A DNA stretch of 64,000 nt from Pontibacter flavimaris (GTDB taxonomy: Bacteria > Bacteroidota > Bacteroidia > Cytophagales > Hymenobacteraceae): positions 62,001-126,000 of the forward strand of contig NZ_LVWA01000004.1 in the NCBI RefSeq assembly GCF_001907195.1, written 5' to 3'. Of the stretch, positions 36,050-44,872 are shown piece by piece (the stretch's first letter is position 1; every line of letters starts with the position of its first letter). A program made the position numbers and the translations under genes. The notes under the pieces were generated by a model that did no database searches, had not been told where the DNA came from, and saw only the letters and a list, made by a program, of their open reading frames with translations.

Positions 36050-37507
36050 ATGAAGTACGCTATGAACAAACTTTACCCGCTTTTGCTGGCCCTGCTGCTG
36101 GCTTTTACCGCCTCCGCGCAAACAGAGTTCGCAACTTTCCAAACACCTCTTACAAGCCCCTCCCACATCCTTACAGCCGTGAACGACTCCGGCGAGGTAG
36201 GCTTGCTGGCCTTCGAGGGCGGCATTCTGTACAGCTCTGTTCTGAATGCGCAAGGCCAACCGGCAGCGTTTACACCGGCGCTTAGTTATAACGAAAGTGG
36301 CGGCGCGCTTGGCATGGTCGCGCAGCCTGACCGGTTTATATACTTTGAGAAAGCCGTTGGAAAAGGGGAAGCTATCCGTCCTTACCGCATTGATAAAACC
36401 ACCGGGAGCATCACGGGCTTTGAACCCCTCACCCCTGCCTTAGACGATAAGGCCGAACTGGTGCAGGTTTATACTTTCGAAAACCGCCTGTACACGTTAT
36501 ACTTCAGCAAAAAGACCAGCAGAATGCAGGTCTTCGTGATCGGGAGTGAAACTGAGTTTTCTGTTAAAAGCTTTCATGTGCCGGTTTTAAAACTGCACGA
36601 CCGCCTTCTGAAAGGGGAACGGCCGGTGAACCCTGTGTTTATTGACCCGACGCAGGAGCACACCCTGGCCTCCGGTTCACATCAGAAAAAGATTTACCAG
36701 CAGGGCGACAACATTTACCTGGTATTCGACGGCTTTGGAGCGCAGCGCATGAACATCCGCAACCTGACCACCGAAGTGCTGCACCTGAACCTGGCTACCG
36801 AAGAAGCCAATTTCAGAGCGTTGCCTATGGTGAAGATAAGGCCAATTGGGATCAACTCGTTTATACACCAACGTATACTTTACCGCTTCCTGGTAACGCC
36901 GGGCTACGACTTGCAACTGGCAGCCTATGATGTAGAAACCTTGGTCCCCAGGAAAAGCTATGCATTCGGCAGTGATGAGCCTCTAACAATCAAGGCCTCG
37001 CCGGTGGCCGCTAACAAGCAAAAGCAGCATAAAGCTGACACGGCGGTGGTGGAAACAACGGAGACCGTATTGAAGAAGCTGAGCATCGGCACCACTACGG
37101 TACTGGCAGAAGAAGCCGGCCCGAACACCATCCGCCTGACGCTTGGCAGCTACGCCCTTACCTCCGGCAATGCATCCATGTTACCGACTGGCTCCACACT
37201 CCTGCCTTACTTAGGTCCGGCTGCTCTCCCTGCCATGATAGCGCTCACCGCCGTAAAAGTAAGTGCGGCAAACTCCGCCGAATCAGAAAATTCCTTCCAC
37301 GTATACTTGCAGAAGGACGACTTTGAACAAGCTGCCCCGGTAGCGAGGCAATCCTACCTGGAGCAGCTCAGAGCCCACAACAACAGGCTGGCGACCCAGA
37401 AAGTACCTGTTTCAGCATCTTTTGCTTATAATTACCAGGGGCAGATGCACTATGGTTACCTGAACAGAAAGACCCGGACAATTCACATCACCTCGTTTAG
37501 CAAATAG
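36050..37507 (+). CDS. Exported hypothetical protein, paralog of the gene at 50763-52328
   Basis: 485 residues, signal peptide MNKLYPLLLALLLAFTASAQ when read from the second ATG (36062); ATG 36050 adds four residues. No known domain recognised. The protein aligns in layout with the 521-residue protein at 50763-52328: a matching opening (EFATFQTPL against EFADIELPM), a similar mid-section (IRLTLGSYAL against LQLTIGSYKA) and a similar end (MHYGYLNRKTRTIHI against LHYGYYDRKARTFRI). The pattern suggests a beta-propeller-like surface protein. It is just upstream of kynU, 111 bp away. Confidence 0.65.
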   Translation: MKYAMNKLYPLLLALLLAFTASAQTEFATFQTPLTSPSHILTAVNDSGEVGLLAFEGGILYSSVLNAQGQPAAFTPALSYNESGGALGMVAQPDRFIYFEKAVGKGEAIRPYRIDKTTGSITGFEPLTPALDDKAELVQVYTFENRLYTLYFSKKTSRMQVFVIGSETEFSVKSFHVPVLKLHDRLLKGERPVNPVFIDPTQEHTLASGSHQKKIYQQGDNIYLVFDGFGAQRMNIRNLTTEVLHLNLATEEANFRALPMVKIRPIGINSFIHQRILYRFLVTPGYDLQLAAYDVETLVPRKSYAFGSDEPLTIKASPVAANKQKQHKADTAVVETTETVLKKLSIGTTTVLAEEAGPNTIRLTLGSYALTSGNASMLPTGSTLLPYLGPAALPAMIALTAVKVSAANSAESENSFHVYLQKDDFEQAAPVARQSYLEQLRAHNNRLATQKVPVSASFAYNYQGQMHYGYLNRKTRTIHITSFSK

Positions 37508-37618
37508 CAGCGTTTGCCGATAAGGCGTAGTGCCACAGCATTATCTTTCCAAAATGCTTAACTTAGCAACAAAGAAACAGCAGTTGCACCGGCAGCGCTA
37601 CGTATAACTCTGCACACC

Positions 37619-38899
37619 ATGAACTATCAGAACACGCTTGCCTTTGCGCAGGAACAGGACCGTCAGGACCCTCTATACCATTTCCGGGACCGTTTCTACT
37701 TCCCGCAGGTAAACAAGCAGGACGCCATCTATTTCTGCGGCAACTCGCTGGGGCTGCAGCCAAAGTCGGCGCAGATGTACATCGACAACGAAATGTATAA
37801 ATGGGCCAACCTGGCTGTGGAAGGGCACTTTAAGGGCGAGGAACCCTGGTTTAACTACCACGAGCTGCTGGCGCCGGCAACGGCCCGCGTGGTGGGTGCC
37901 CAGGAGAGCGAGGTGGTGGTGATGAACCAACTGACCGTGAACCTGCACCTGATGCTGGTGTCGTTCTACCGGCCGGAGGGCAAGCGCTTTAAGATCATCA
38001 CCGAAGGCGGGGCTTTCCCCTCGGACCAGTACGCGCTGGAGACGCAGGTAAAATTCCATGGCTATACTCCGGGTGAGGCCATCGTGGAGCTGTTCCCAAG
38101 AGCGGGGGAGCACACGCTGCGCACCGAGGACATCCTGCAAAGTATAAAACAGCACGGCGAGGAGCTGGCGCTGGTGATGATGGGCGGCATAAACTACTAC
38201 ACCGGCCAGGTGTTCGACATGGCGTCCATTACCAAAGCAGGCCACGAGGCGGGTGCTTTGGTAGGCTTCGACCTGGCGCACGCTGCCGGCAACGTGCCGC
38301 TGCACCTGCACGACTGGAACGTGGACTTTGCCGTGTGGTGTACCTATAAATACCTGAACTCCGGCCCGGGCGGCACCTCCGGCGTGTTTGTGCACGAACG
38401 CCACGGCAACGACGCCAGTATACCGCGCTTCGCCGGTTGGTGGGGCCACGATGCCCGGGAGCGCTTTAAGATGCAGAAGGGTTTTAAGCCGATGCCCGGC
38501 GCAGCGGGCTGGCAGCTGAGCAACGCGCAGATCCTGCCGATGGCCCTGCACCGCGCCGCGCTGGCACTGGTGGAGGAGGCCGGTGGCATGGAGGCCCTCC
38601 GCGCCAAGAGCGAAAAACTGACCGGTTACCTGGAGTACCTCATCAACGATGTGCACGTGGGCAAAGACGTGCTGGAGATGATCACACCGCGCGACCCGCA
38701 GGCCCGCGGCTGCCAAATCTCGCTGCTCGTGAAGAAAAACTCACGCCTGCTGTTCGACAAGCTGATGGAGGCCGGCATTATTGTGGATTACCGCGAGCCC
38801 AACGTGATCCGGGTGGCCCCTACCCCGCTCTACAACAGTTTTGAGGAAGTATACCGCTTCTCTGAAATCTTACATGCCTGCCTGGAAGGCCAGTCCTAG
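37619..38899 (+). CDS. kynU: Kynureninase
   Basis: 426 residues, fold type I PLP enzyme of the usual length. Landmarks: YFCGNSLGLQPKSAQ (about 40), FDLAHAAGNVPLHLHDWNVD (about 222) and the PLP-lysine segment CTYKYLNSGPGGTSG (Lys about 243). It cleaves kynurenine or 3-hydroxykynurenine to anthranilate or 3-hydroxyanthranilate plus alanine. With kmo at 47.3 kb and the lower-pathway genes at 53-58 kb in the same window, 3-hydroxykynurenine is the likely substrate. Cytosolic. Confidence 0.96.
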   Translation: MNYQNTLAFAQEQDRQDPLYHFRDRFYFPQVNKQDAIYFCGNSLGLQPKSAQMYIDNEMYKWANLAVEGHFKGEEPWFNYHELLAPATARVVGAQESEVVVMNQLTVNLHLMLVSFYRPEGKRFKIITEGGAFPSDQYALETQVKFHGYTPGEAIVELFPRAGEHTLRTEDILQSIKQHGEELALVMMGGINYYTGQVFDMASITKAGHEAGALVGFDLAHAAGNVPLHLHDWNVDFAVWCTYKYLNSGPGGTSGVFVHERHGNDASIPRFAGWWGHDARERFKMQKGFKPMPGAAGWQLSNAQILPMALHRAALALVEEAGGMEALRAKSEKLTGYLEYLINDVHVGKDVLEMITPRDPQARGCQISLLVKKNSRLLFDKLMEAGIIVDYREPNVIRVAPTPLYNSFEEVYRFSEILHACLEGQS

Positions 38900-39131
38900 G
38901 CAAATCTGCTTTTCGCACCGCTATAGTAAACCTCTTTTGCAACCCTAACCCCGACGCTAAGTACTTATTCCGACGTGCGTACGTATTAATTTCTACGGGT
39001 TAACAAATCCGGCCTGGCAGCTGCAGCCAACGCGTAGGCGCGTGCAGGCAAGGCTGCCAGGGGCTTTCTGAGTATGGGTAGCAGTTAAGGTAACTGTTGG
39101 GAAATTTTAATGTGGTGCTTTAAGGCAATTA

Positions 39132-40601
39132 ATGAACGTCACTTTTGAGGACATACTTCTTGTTTCATCCATACTTCTATTCCTGAGCATCTTAATTACC
39201 AAGAGCTTAGGGCGGTTTGGCGTTCCTGCTTTATTGCTATTCCTAGGCGTAGGGATGCTGGCCGGTTCTGAGGGGCTCGGCAAGATACAGTTCAACGACC
39301 CGCAGACGGCGCAGTCGCTGGGAACCGTGGCGCTTACGTTTATACTTTTCTCCGGTGGCCTGGACACCCGCTGGGAGAGCACCAAGCCCATACTTTGGCG
39401 CGGCGTCGTGCTGGCTACCGTGGGGGTCTTCTCGACGGCCATCCTGCTGGGGGGATTCACTTACTACGTCACTGATTTCACGGTGCTGGAGAGCCTGTTG
39501 CTGGGTTCCATCGTGTCGTCTACAGATGCAGCGGCGGTGTTCTCCATCCTCCGCTCCAAGAACATCGGCCTCAAGCACAATCTCCGGCCCACCCTGGAGC
39601 TGGAGTCGGGCAGCAACGACCCCATGGCCTACTTCCTGACCGTTAGCTTCACGTTTCTGATCATGAACGAGGAGGCCAGTATCTGGCGACTTATCCCCAT
39701 GTTTTTCATGCAGATGAGCATCGGCGCCATGACAGGCGTGGCAATGGGCAGGGCCATGGCCTGGATCATCAACCGGATCAAGCTGGAGCAGGAAGGGTTA
39801 TATCCTGCCCTCACCATGGCAGCGATTATCTTTACCTATGCCTTTACCAACGTGATCAGTGGCAACGGCTTTCTAGCCGTGTACATAGCGGGCGTTATAC
39901 TTGGGAACCAGAACTTCATACACAAGCGCAGCCTTACCAAGTTCTACGATGGCATCGCCTGGCTTATGCAGATTCTGATGTTCCTAACGCTGGGGCTATT
40001 GGTGTTCCCCTCGCACATGGTTCCGCTCATAGGCACTGGCCTGCTGATAGCCATGTTCCTTATTTTTGTGGCGCGGCCGGTGAGCGTGTTCCTGAGCATG
40101 TCCTTTTTCAGAAATCCCCTCCGCGACAAGCTCTATGTGTCGTGGGTGGGGCTGCGCGGCGCCGTGCCAATTGTGTTCGCCACCTACCCTTTACTGGCCG
40201 GCGTCGAGAAGTCGGGCATGATCTTTAACATCGTGTTCTTTATCGTGCTCACCTCCGTGCTGCTGCAGGGAACCACCCTTTCTGTTGTGGCCAGGTGGCT
40301 GCGGCTGAGCCAGCGGGACAGAAGGCAGAAGAAGTACCAGTTCGACCTGGAGATGGAGTACGACATTAAAAACGAACTCACAGAGATACGGGTACCCGAC
40401 AAAAGCCCGGCCGTGGGCAAGACCCTGGTTGAGTTGCGCTTTCCCAAGGGGGCTCTGATCGTTCTGATCAACAGGGGAGGAAAGTTTTTAACGCCCAACG
40501 GCGCCACCGCCCTGCAGACGAACGACGTCCTGTTTGTGATGACCGACCGCGACGATGAACTAGTGAAGGTAAACGAACTGCTGGGGTATGAAGTAGAGTA
40601 A
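39132..40601 (+). CDS. Potassium/proton antiporter, CPA1/CvrA type
   Basis: 489 residues. About 12 membrane helices form the cation:proton exchanger fold (residues 1-400; LGVGMLAGSEGLGKIQFNDP, SSTDAAAVFSILRSKNIGLK with the Asp typical of the ion site). A cytosolic RCK_C (TrkA-C) domain follows (about 420-489; DKSPAVGKTLVELRFPKGAL), the site where c-di-AMP or nucleotides often act. Upstream of a second antiporter and an MscS channel, so part of a cation/turgor module. Confidence 0.9.
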   Translation: MNVTFEDILLVSSILLFLSILITKSLGRFGVPALLLFLGVGMLAGSEGLGKIQFNDPQTAQSLGTVALTFILFSGGLDTRWESTKPILWRGVVLATVGVFSTAILLGGFTYYVTDFTVLESLLLGSIVSSTDAAAVFSILRSKNIGLKHNLRPTLELESGSNDPMAYFLTVSFTFLIMNEEASIWRLIPMFFMQMSIGAMTGVAMGRAMAWIINRIKLEQEGLYPALTMAAIIFTYAFTNVISGNGFLAVYIAGVILGNQNFIHKRSLTKFYDGIAWLMQILMFLTLGLLVFPSHMVPLIGTGLLIAMFLIFVARPVSVFLSMSFFRNPLRDKLYVSWVGLRGAVPIVFATYPLLAGVEKSGMIFNIVFFIVLTSVLLQGTTLSVVARWLRLSQRDRRQKKYQFDLEMEYDIKNELTEIRVPDKSPAVGKTLVELRFPKGALIVLINRGGKFLTPNGATALQTNDVLFVMTDRDDELVKVNELLGYEVE

Positions 40602-40659
40602 CACAGGCCTGAACAGCCGTAATGCACCCCGTAACTACTACTTTTTAAGCCAAAAGCAT

Positions 40660-40667
40660 TAGTTTTG
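40660..40667 (+). promoter_or_regulatory. Candidate -7 box for the small ORF at 40692
   Basis: TAGTTTTG fits TAnnTTTG and lies 25 nt before the ATG. No -33 box seen. Confidence 0.35.
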
Positions 40668-40691
40668 TAGCCAAATGCCAAAAGTAATCCA

Positions 40692-41063
40692 ATGAAGCAC
40701 CTTCTTAAATACCCGCTTATGTGGGTGATGCTGCTTTGGGCAATTACCTTACCCGGACACGAGCAGGCCGTGTACCGCCTCATTTCAAAAGGGGCCATCT
40801 CAGAGTTAGGCTATTGCTTGCTTCAGAGGCCAGGCGAGCAGCGCGATACTGCCCTGGGGCAAGAGGCGGTGCAGGTGCTTCCGTATGCGAAGATGGCATC
40901 TCCCACTGTGCTGCCCCGGCAACAGGCAACGCGATGCTTCCCGCAACTTTATACTTTAGCTCGGCCCGCCGACAGGCCGCTACCGGAAAACCAGCAACAC
41001 TCCTCCGGAGCCGGGTTGCTGGCGAAAATCCTCCCTGCTACCATACTGCCCAACGCTCCTTAG
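40692..41063 (+). CDS. Small exported hypothetical protein
   Basis: 123 residues beginning MKHLLKYPLMWVMLLWAITL, a plausible signal peptide or anchor. The rest is polar and Pro-rich with no family I recognise. Support is limited to the leader peptide, a possible -7 box upstream and its place between two genes on the same strand. An overlapping frame (40721-41338) is longer but compositionally poor. Could be spurious. Confidence 0.4.
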   Translation: MKHLLKYPLMWVMLLWAITLPGHEQAVYRLISKGAISELGYCLLQRPGEQRDTALGQEAVQVLPYAKMASPTVLPRQQATRCFPQLYTLARPADRPLPENQQHSSGAGLLAKILPATILPNAP

Positions 41064-41525
41064 CGCCGCATGTTCCGGCAGCCTTGTACGCTTACCGCGC
41101 TTTCTCCCACTTCCGGAGCGTCCTTCTCCTGGTGATTTCCACCAGAGCCGGTTTTAGGGCAGATGCTCATACTTCCACCTCTGCCAACTTGTTTGCGGCC
41201 CCTCTCCCATTTAGCGGGAATAAAAGCATGGCTACGATTTTGCAGAAAAATCTTCTGCCTTTTTATCTCAGGGTTTATATTGAAGCCTGCTTTTACCAAG
41301 TGGGGCATTTTTGCAGAGCGGCTCGAAAACAGACCTGACCAATGTTCCCGGCTAAGCCTCGCCCCCTGCTATCTGCCTTGCGGAGGGCTGGGGCATTAAC
41401 CTGGAAAACCATGCTGAGCGTAAAAACAGTTGCTCCTGAGCTTTTAGAGCAAGTATTGAGTCTATTGCCCACATCACGGCAAGTATACTTTCATCTATTT
41501 CTTAATTGAGACATTAAATTACTAT
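41064..41525 (+). other. 462-bp spacer upstream of the KefB-like antiporter gene
   Basis: No convincing ORF. It holds several short GC-rich hairpins (about 41105-41150) and ends with an AT-rich stretch and a TATACTTT motif near 41482. The length is unusual for this window and could house a regulatory leader, but I cannot match a known riboswitch. Confidence 0.35.
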
Positions 41526-43778
41526 ATGACACACCTCCCCAATCTGGTCATGGACCTCGGGCTGATACTTGGTGCAGCAGGCATCATGACGCTCCTTTTC
41601 AAGAAGCTGAAGCAACCCCTGGTACTGGGCTACATTATTGCCGGCCTGCTGGTAGGCCCGCACATCAACCTGTTCCCGACGATCATTGAGATCGAGAACA
41701 TCAACGTATGGGCGGAGATAGGCGTTATCTTTCTGCTCTTCAGCCTGGGGCTGGAGTTCAGCTTTAAGAAGCTCGTAAAAGTAGGGGGCGCGTCCTCCAT
41801 CATGGCGGGCGCCGAGGTGGTGGTGATGCTGCTGCTGGGCTACCTCACGGGCAAACTGCTGGGTTGGTCCACGATGGACAGTGTATTTCTCGGCGGCATC
41901 CTGTCCATCTCCTCTACTACCATCATTATCCGCGCGTTTGAGGAACTGGGCATGAAATCGCACCGCTTTGCCGGGCTGGTGTTCGGGGTGCTCATCGTGG
42001 AGGACCTGGTGGCCATACTTCTGATGGTGCTGCTCTCCACCCTGGCTGTGAGCCAGCAGTTTGCCGGCGCCGAAATGCTCTCGGCTGTGCTCAAGCTTGC
42101 CTTCTTCCTGGTGGTGTGGTTCCTGGCGGGCATCTTCCTGATACCTACTTTGCTCAAGAAGGCGAGCAAGCTCATGAACGACGAAACGCTGCTGATTGTC
42201 TCCATCGCCCTCTGCTTCCTGATGGTGATCCTGGCGGCTCAGGTAGGCTTCTCGCCGGCACTGGGCGCGTTCATCATGGGCTCTATCCTGGCTGAGACGA
42301 CCAAGGCCGAGAAGATTGAACATATTACAACCTCTGTAAAAAGCCTCTTCGGCGCCATCTTCTTCGTGTCGGTGGGCATCCTGATTAACCCGGCCATGAT
42401 TGTGGCGTATGCGGGGCCCATCGCGCTTATCACGGTGGTAACGCTTGCGGGCAAATTGGTAAGTATCACGGCGGGCGGCCTGATAGCGGGGCAGGGACTC
42501 AAGACATCCATCCAGTCGGGCATGAGCGTGTCGCAGATCGGGGAGTTCTCCTTCATCATCGCCACGCTGGGCCTTACCCTGAACGTGACAAGCGACTTCC
42601 TCTACCCGGTAGCGGTGGCTGTCTCGGCTATCACCACCTTCACCACGCCTTACATGATCAGGCTGTCGGAGCCGCTCTACAGGTCGGTGGAGCGCATGCT
42701 ACCCGCCCGATGGATTACCTCGCTGAACGAGTACAGTTCCGGTGCCCAAACCATCAGCACGACCAGCGACTGGAAACTGGTGCTCCGTTCATACGGCGTT
42801 AACCTGGTGGTTTATTCCGTGATTTTGATTGCCCTTGTGCTGCTGGCCGGTGAGTTTCTGTACCCATTCATCCACGAAACGGTGATCAAAGGCGCCTGGG
42901 GCGGCATTGTAACAACAGCCATTACCCTGCTTTTCATGGCGCCGTTCCTTTGGGCGCTGGTCGTGCACCATCCGCAGAAAGAGGCGCAGGGGCGCATCTG
43001 GGCCAATAAAAACTACCGTAGCCTCATCATCGTGATGGAGTTTACCCGCATAGGCATCGCCATACTTTTCATCGGCTTCCTTCTGAACCGGGTACTGTCG
43101 GTGCAGGTGGCCATTATCGTGGGTCTGTTCATCATTGGCCTACTGGTCATTTTCTCCAAAAGGATTCAGGACTTCTACATCAGGATAGAGAACCGCTTCA
43201 TGTCTAACCTGAACGCCCGGGAGATCAGCGCCGCCAGCAAGATGAGCCATACCCTGGTGCCCTGGGACGCGCACCTCACCAGCTTTGAAGTGTCGCCTGA
43301 GTCTGTGGTAGTGGGCAAGAGCATGCTGGAGCTGCAAATAAGGGAGCTTTACGGCGTCAATGTGGCTGTGATAGAGCGCGGCGACCGCACGATCATGGCC
43401 CCTACCCGGCACGAGAGGATTTTCCCCGGCGATAAACTCTATATCTTTGGCACCGATGAGCAGATCGAGGCTTTCAGGCAGTTTATTGAGACGGAGATGG
43501 CGTCGCCTGCCACAGATGGCGAGACCGGAAAAGAAGACATCGGGCTTCAAATGCTGGTCGTGTCGGCGGATTCTGCGCTCCTTCACAAAACGGTGCGCCA
43601 GTCTGGGGTGCGGGAGAAAACGAAAGGCCTGATTGTAGGTATCGAAAAGAAAGGGGAGCGCCTGCTGAACCCGGACTCGGAACTGGTGCTGGAGGAGGGC
43701 GACATCCTGTGGATTGTTGGCAGCCCGTGGCGTATAAAACAGTTGGAGGGCACCACGCAAAAGGCCGCCGTAGTATAA
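41526..43778 (+). CDS. Cation:proton antiporter, KefB/CPA2 type, with two RCK_C domains
   Basis: 750 residues. Residues 1-400 form the CPA2 exchanger (LGYIIAGLLVGPHINLFPTI, LFSLGLEFSFKKLVKVGG). Helices also lie between 420 and 560. Two RCK_C domains follow in tandem: LTSFEVSPESVVVGKSMLEL (about 580-660) and LQMLVVSADSALLHKTVRQS (about 675-745). There is no full RCK_N, unlike KefB/KefC. Probably a K+ or Na+/H+ antiporter of the inner membrane, gated by a cytosolic ligand. Followed by an MscS gene 68 bp later. Confidence 0.88.
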   Translation: MTHLPNLVMDLGLILGAAGIMTLLFKKLKQPLVLGYIIAGLLVGPHINLFPTIIEIENINVWAEIGVIFLLFSLGLEFSFKKLVKVGGASSIMAGAEVVVMLLLGYLTGKLLGWSTMDSVFLGGILSISSTTIIIRAFEELGMKSHRFAGLVFGVLIVEDLVAILLMVLLSTLAVSQQFAGAEMLSAVLKLAFFLVVWFLAGIFLIPTLLKKASKLMNDETLLIVSIALCFLMVILAAQVGFSPALGAFIMGSILAETTKAEKIEHITTSVKSLFGAIFFVSVGILINPAMIVAYAGPIALITVVTLAGKLVSITAGGLIAGQGLKTSIQSGMSVSQIGEFSFIIATLGLTLNVTSDFLYPVAVAVSAITTFTTPYMIRLSEPLYRSVERMLPARWITSLNEYSSGAQTISTTSDWKLVLRSYGVNLVVYSVILIALVLLAGEFLYPFIHETVIKGAWGGIVTTAITLLFMAPFLWALVVHHPQKEAQGRIWANKNYRSLIIVMEFTRIGIAILFIGFLLNRVLSVQVAIIVGLFIIGLLVIFSKRIQDFYIRIENRFMSNLNAREISAASKMSHTLVPWDAHLTSFEVSPESVVVGKSMLELQIRELYGVNVAVIERGDRTIMAPTRHERIFPGDKLYIFGTDEQIEAFRQFIETEMASPATDGETGKEDIGLQMLVVSADSALLHKTVRQSGVREKTKGLIVGIEKKGERLLNPDSELVLEEGDILWIVGSPWRIKQLEGTTQKAAVV

Positions 43779-43846
43779 CCCTGCTGCTGAAAGGCCGTTT
43801 GCCTAGAGCTGCAATATTCACGATATTGCTTTAAAGTCGAAGCTGC

Positions 43847-44794
43847 ATGCGAAACGTCGAGCGTTGGATTGAGAAAAACCTGAACCTGTCTGCTGCGATA
43901 CAGGAGAACATCTTCATGTCGCTGCTGGCCTTGCTGGGGCTTTGGGTTATAAGCCGGCTATTGCTGCGGCTGGCGTCGCGGCGGCAGACCGACTCCCATA
44001 AGCTGTACCAGTGGAGGAAGACGACCAACTACGTGATAACAGGGCTGGGCATCATCTTTCTGGCCAACATCTGGTTCGACGGGTTCAGCTCCATCACCAC
44101 CTTCCTGGGCATCTTCTCGGTGGGCTTGGTGGTGGTGCTCCGCGACCCGATCCTGAACATTATGGGCTGGGTATTCCTCATCTGGAAGCGCCCCTTCAAA
44201 GTAGGCGACCGGATCAAGATCGGTCAATACACCGGCGATGTGATCGATATTGCCTTCTTCCAGTTCACGCTGAACGAACTGGGCGATTGGGTAGACTCAG
44301 AGCAGGCCACCGGCCGCGTGGTGCATGTGCCCAATGGGCAGGCTTTCACGCAGCCGCAGATCAACTACAACTACGGCTTCCCTTTTCTGTGGCATGAGGT
44401 GCAGGTACGCATCACCTTTGAAAGCAACTGGCAGAAAGCCAAAGCCATACTGGAGGAGATAGCCGGCAGGAACTGCGAAAAGCTAAGCGAGGCAGCAGAG
44501 AACCTGGTGCGGGCCGAGGCGCAGCAGCACCTTATCTTTTATAAAAGCTTTGCCCCAAGGGTGTTCACCAAAGTGCGCGAGAACGGCATCCAGCTCACCG
44601 TCCGCTACCTGTGCGGCCTGAATGGGCGCCGCGAGAGCGAGAACAGCATCTGGGAGGAAGTGCTGACACAGTTCCTGAACACCCCCGACATCCGGTTTGC
44701 CTACCCTACCACCCGCTTTTACAGCGCCATGGAAAGCCAGCAAGACGAAATGGAGGCCCAGCGCCTGGAGGCGCCGGAGAAAAGGGGGAAGTAG
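43847..44794 (+). CDS. MscS-family mechanosensitive ion channel
   Basis: 315 residues, about three N-terminal helices and a pore helix with GIFSVGLVVVLRDPILNIMG, typical of MscS. The cytosolic beta domain follows (FKVGDRIKIGQYTGDVIDIA). It releases solutes on sudden hypo-osmotic stress. The 68-bp gap after the antiporter suggests joint transcription. The C-terminus is a short charged tail. Confidence 0.9.
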   Translation: MRNVERWIEKNLNLSAAIQENIFMSLLALLGLWVISRLLLRLASRRQTDSHKLYQWRKTTNYVITGLGIIFLANIWFDGFSSITTFLGIFSVGLVVVLRDPILNIMGWVFLIWKRPFKVGDRIKIGQYTGDVIDIAFFQFTLNELGDWVDSEQATGRVVHVPNGQAFTQPQINYNYGFPFLWHEVQVRITFESNWQKAKAILEEIAGRNCEKLSEAAENLVRAEAQQHLIFYKSFAPRVFTKVRENGIQLTVRYLCGLNGRRESENSIWEEVLTQFLNTPDIRFAYPTTRFYSAMESQQDEMEAQRLEAPEKRGK

Positions 44795-44872
44795 GCGCGG
44801 CAGGAGACTTATACTTCGGGGACGCTCAAGCCTGTGCAGGAAACATGCCTGGCCTGGAGGAAGCCAGGTTCG

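Noticed and set aside
40721..41338. Forward ORF of 205 codons downstream of the CPA1 antiporter
   Set aside because: Ala/Arg/His-rich text without motifs. The overlapping frame at 40692 has a better leader peptide.
41064..41525. c-di-AMP (ydaO) riboswitch before the KefB-like gene
   Set aside because: The gene context fits, but I cannot find the conserved core by eye.
44847..44869. Hairpin CCTGGC ... GCCAGG between mscS and the alanine symporter as terminator
   Set aside because: The stem is short and no T-run follows on either strand.
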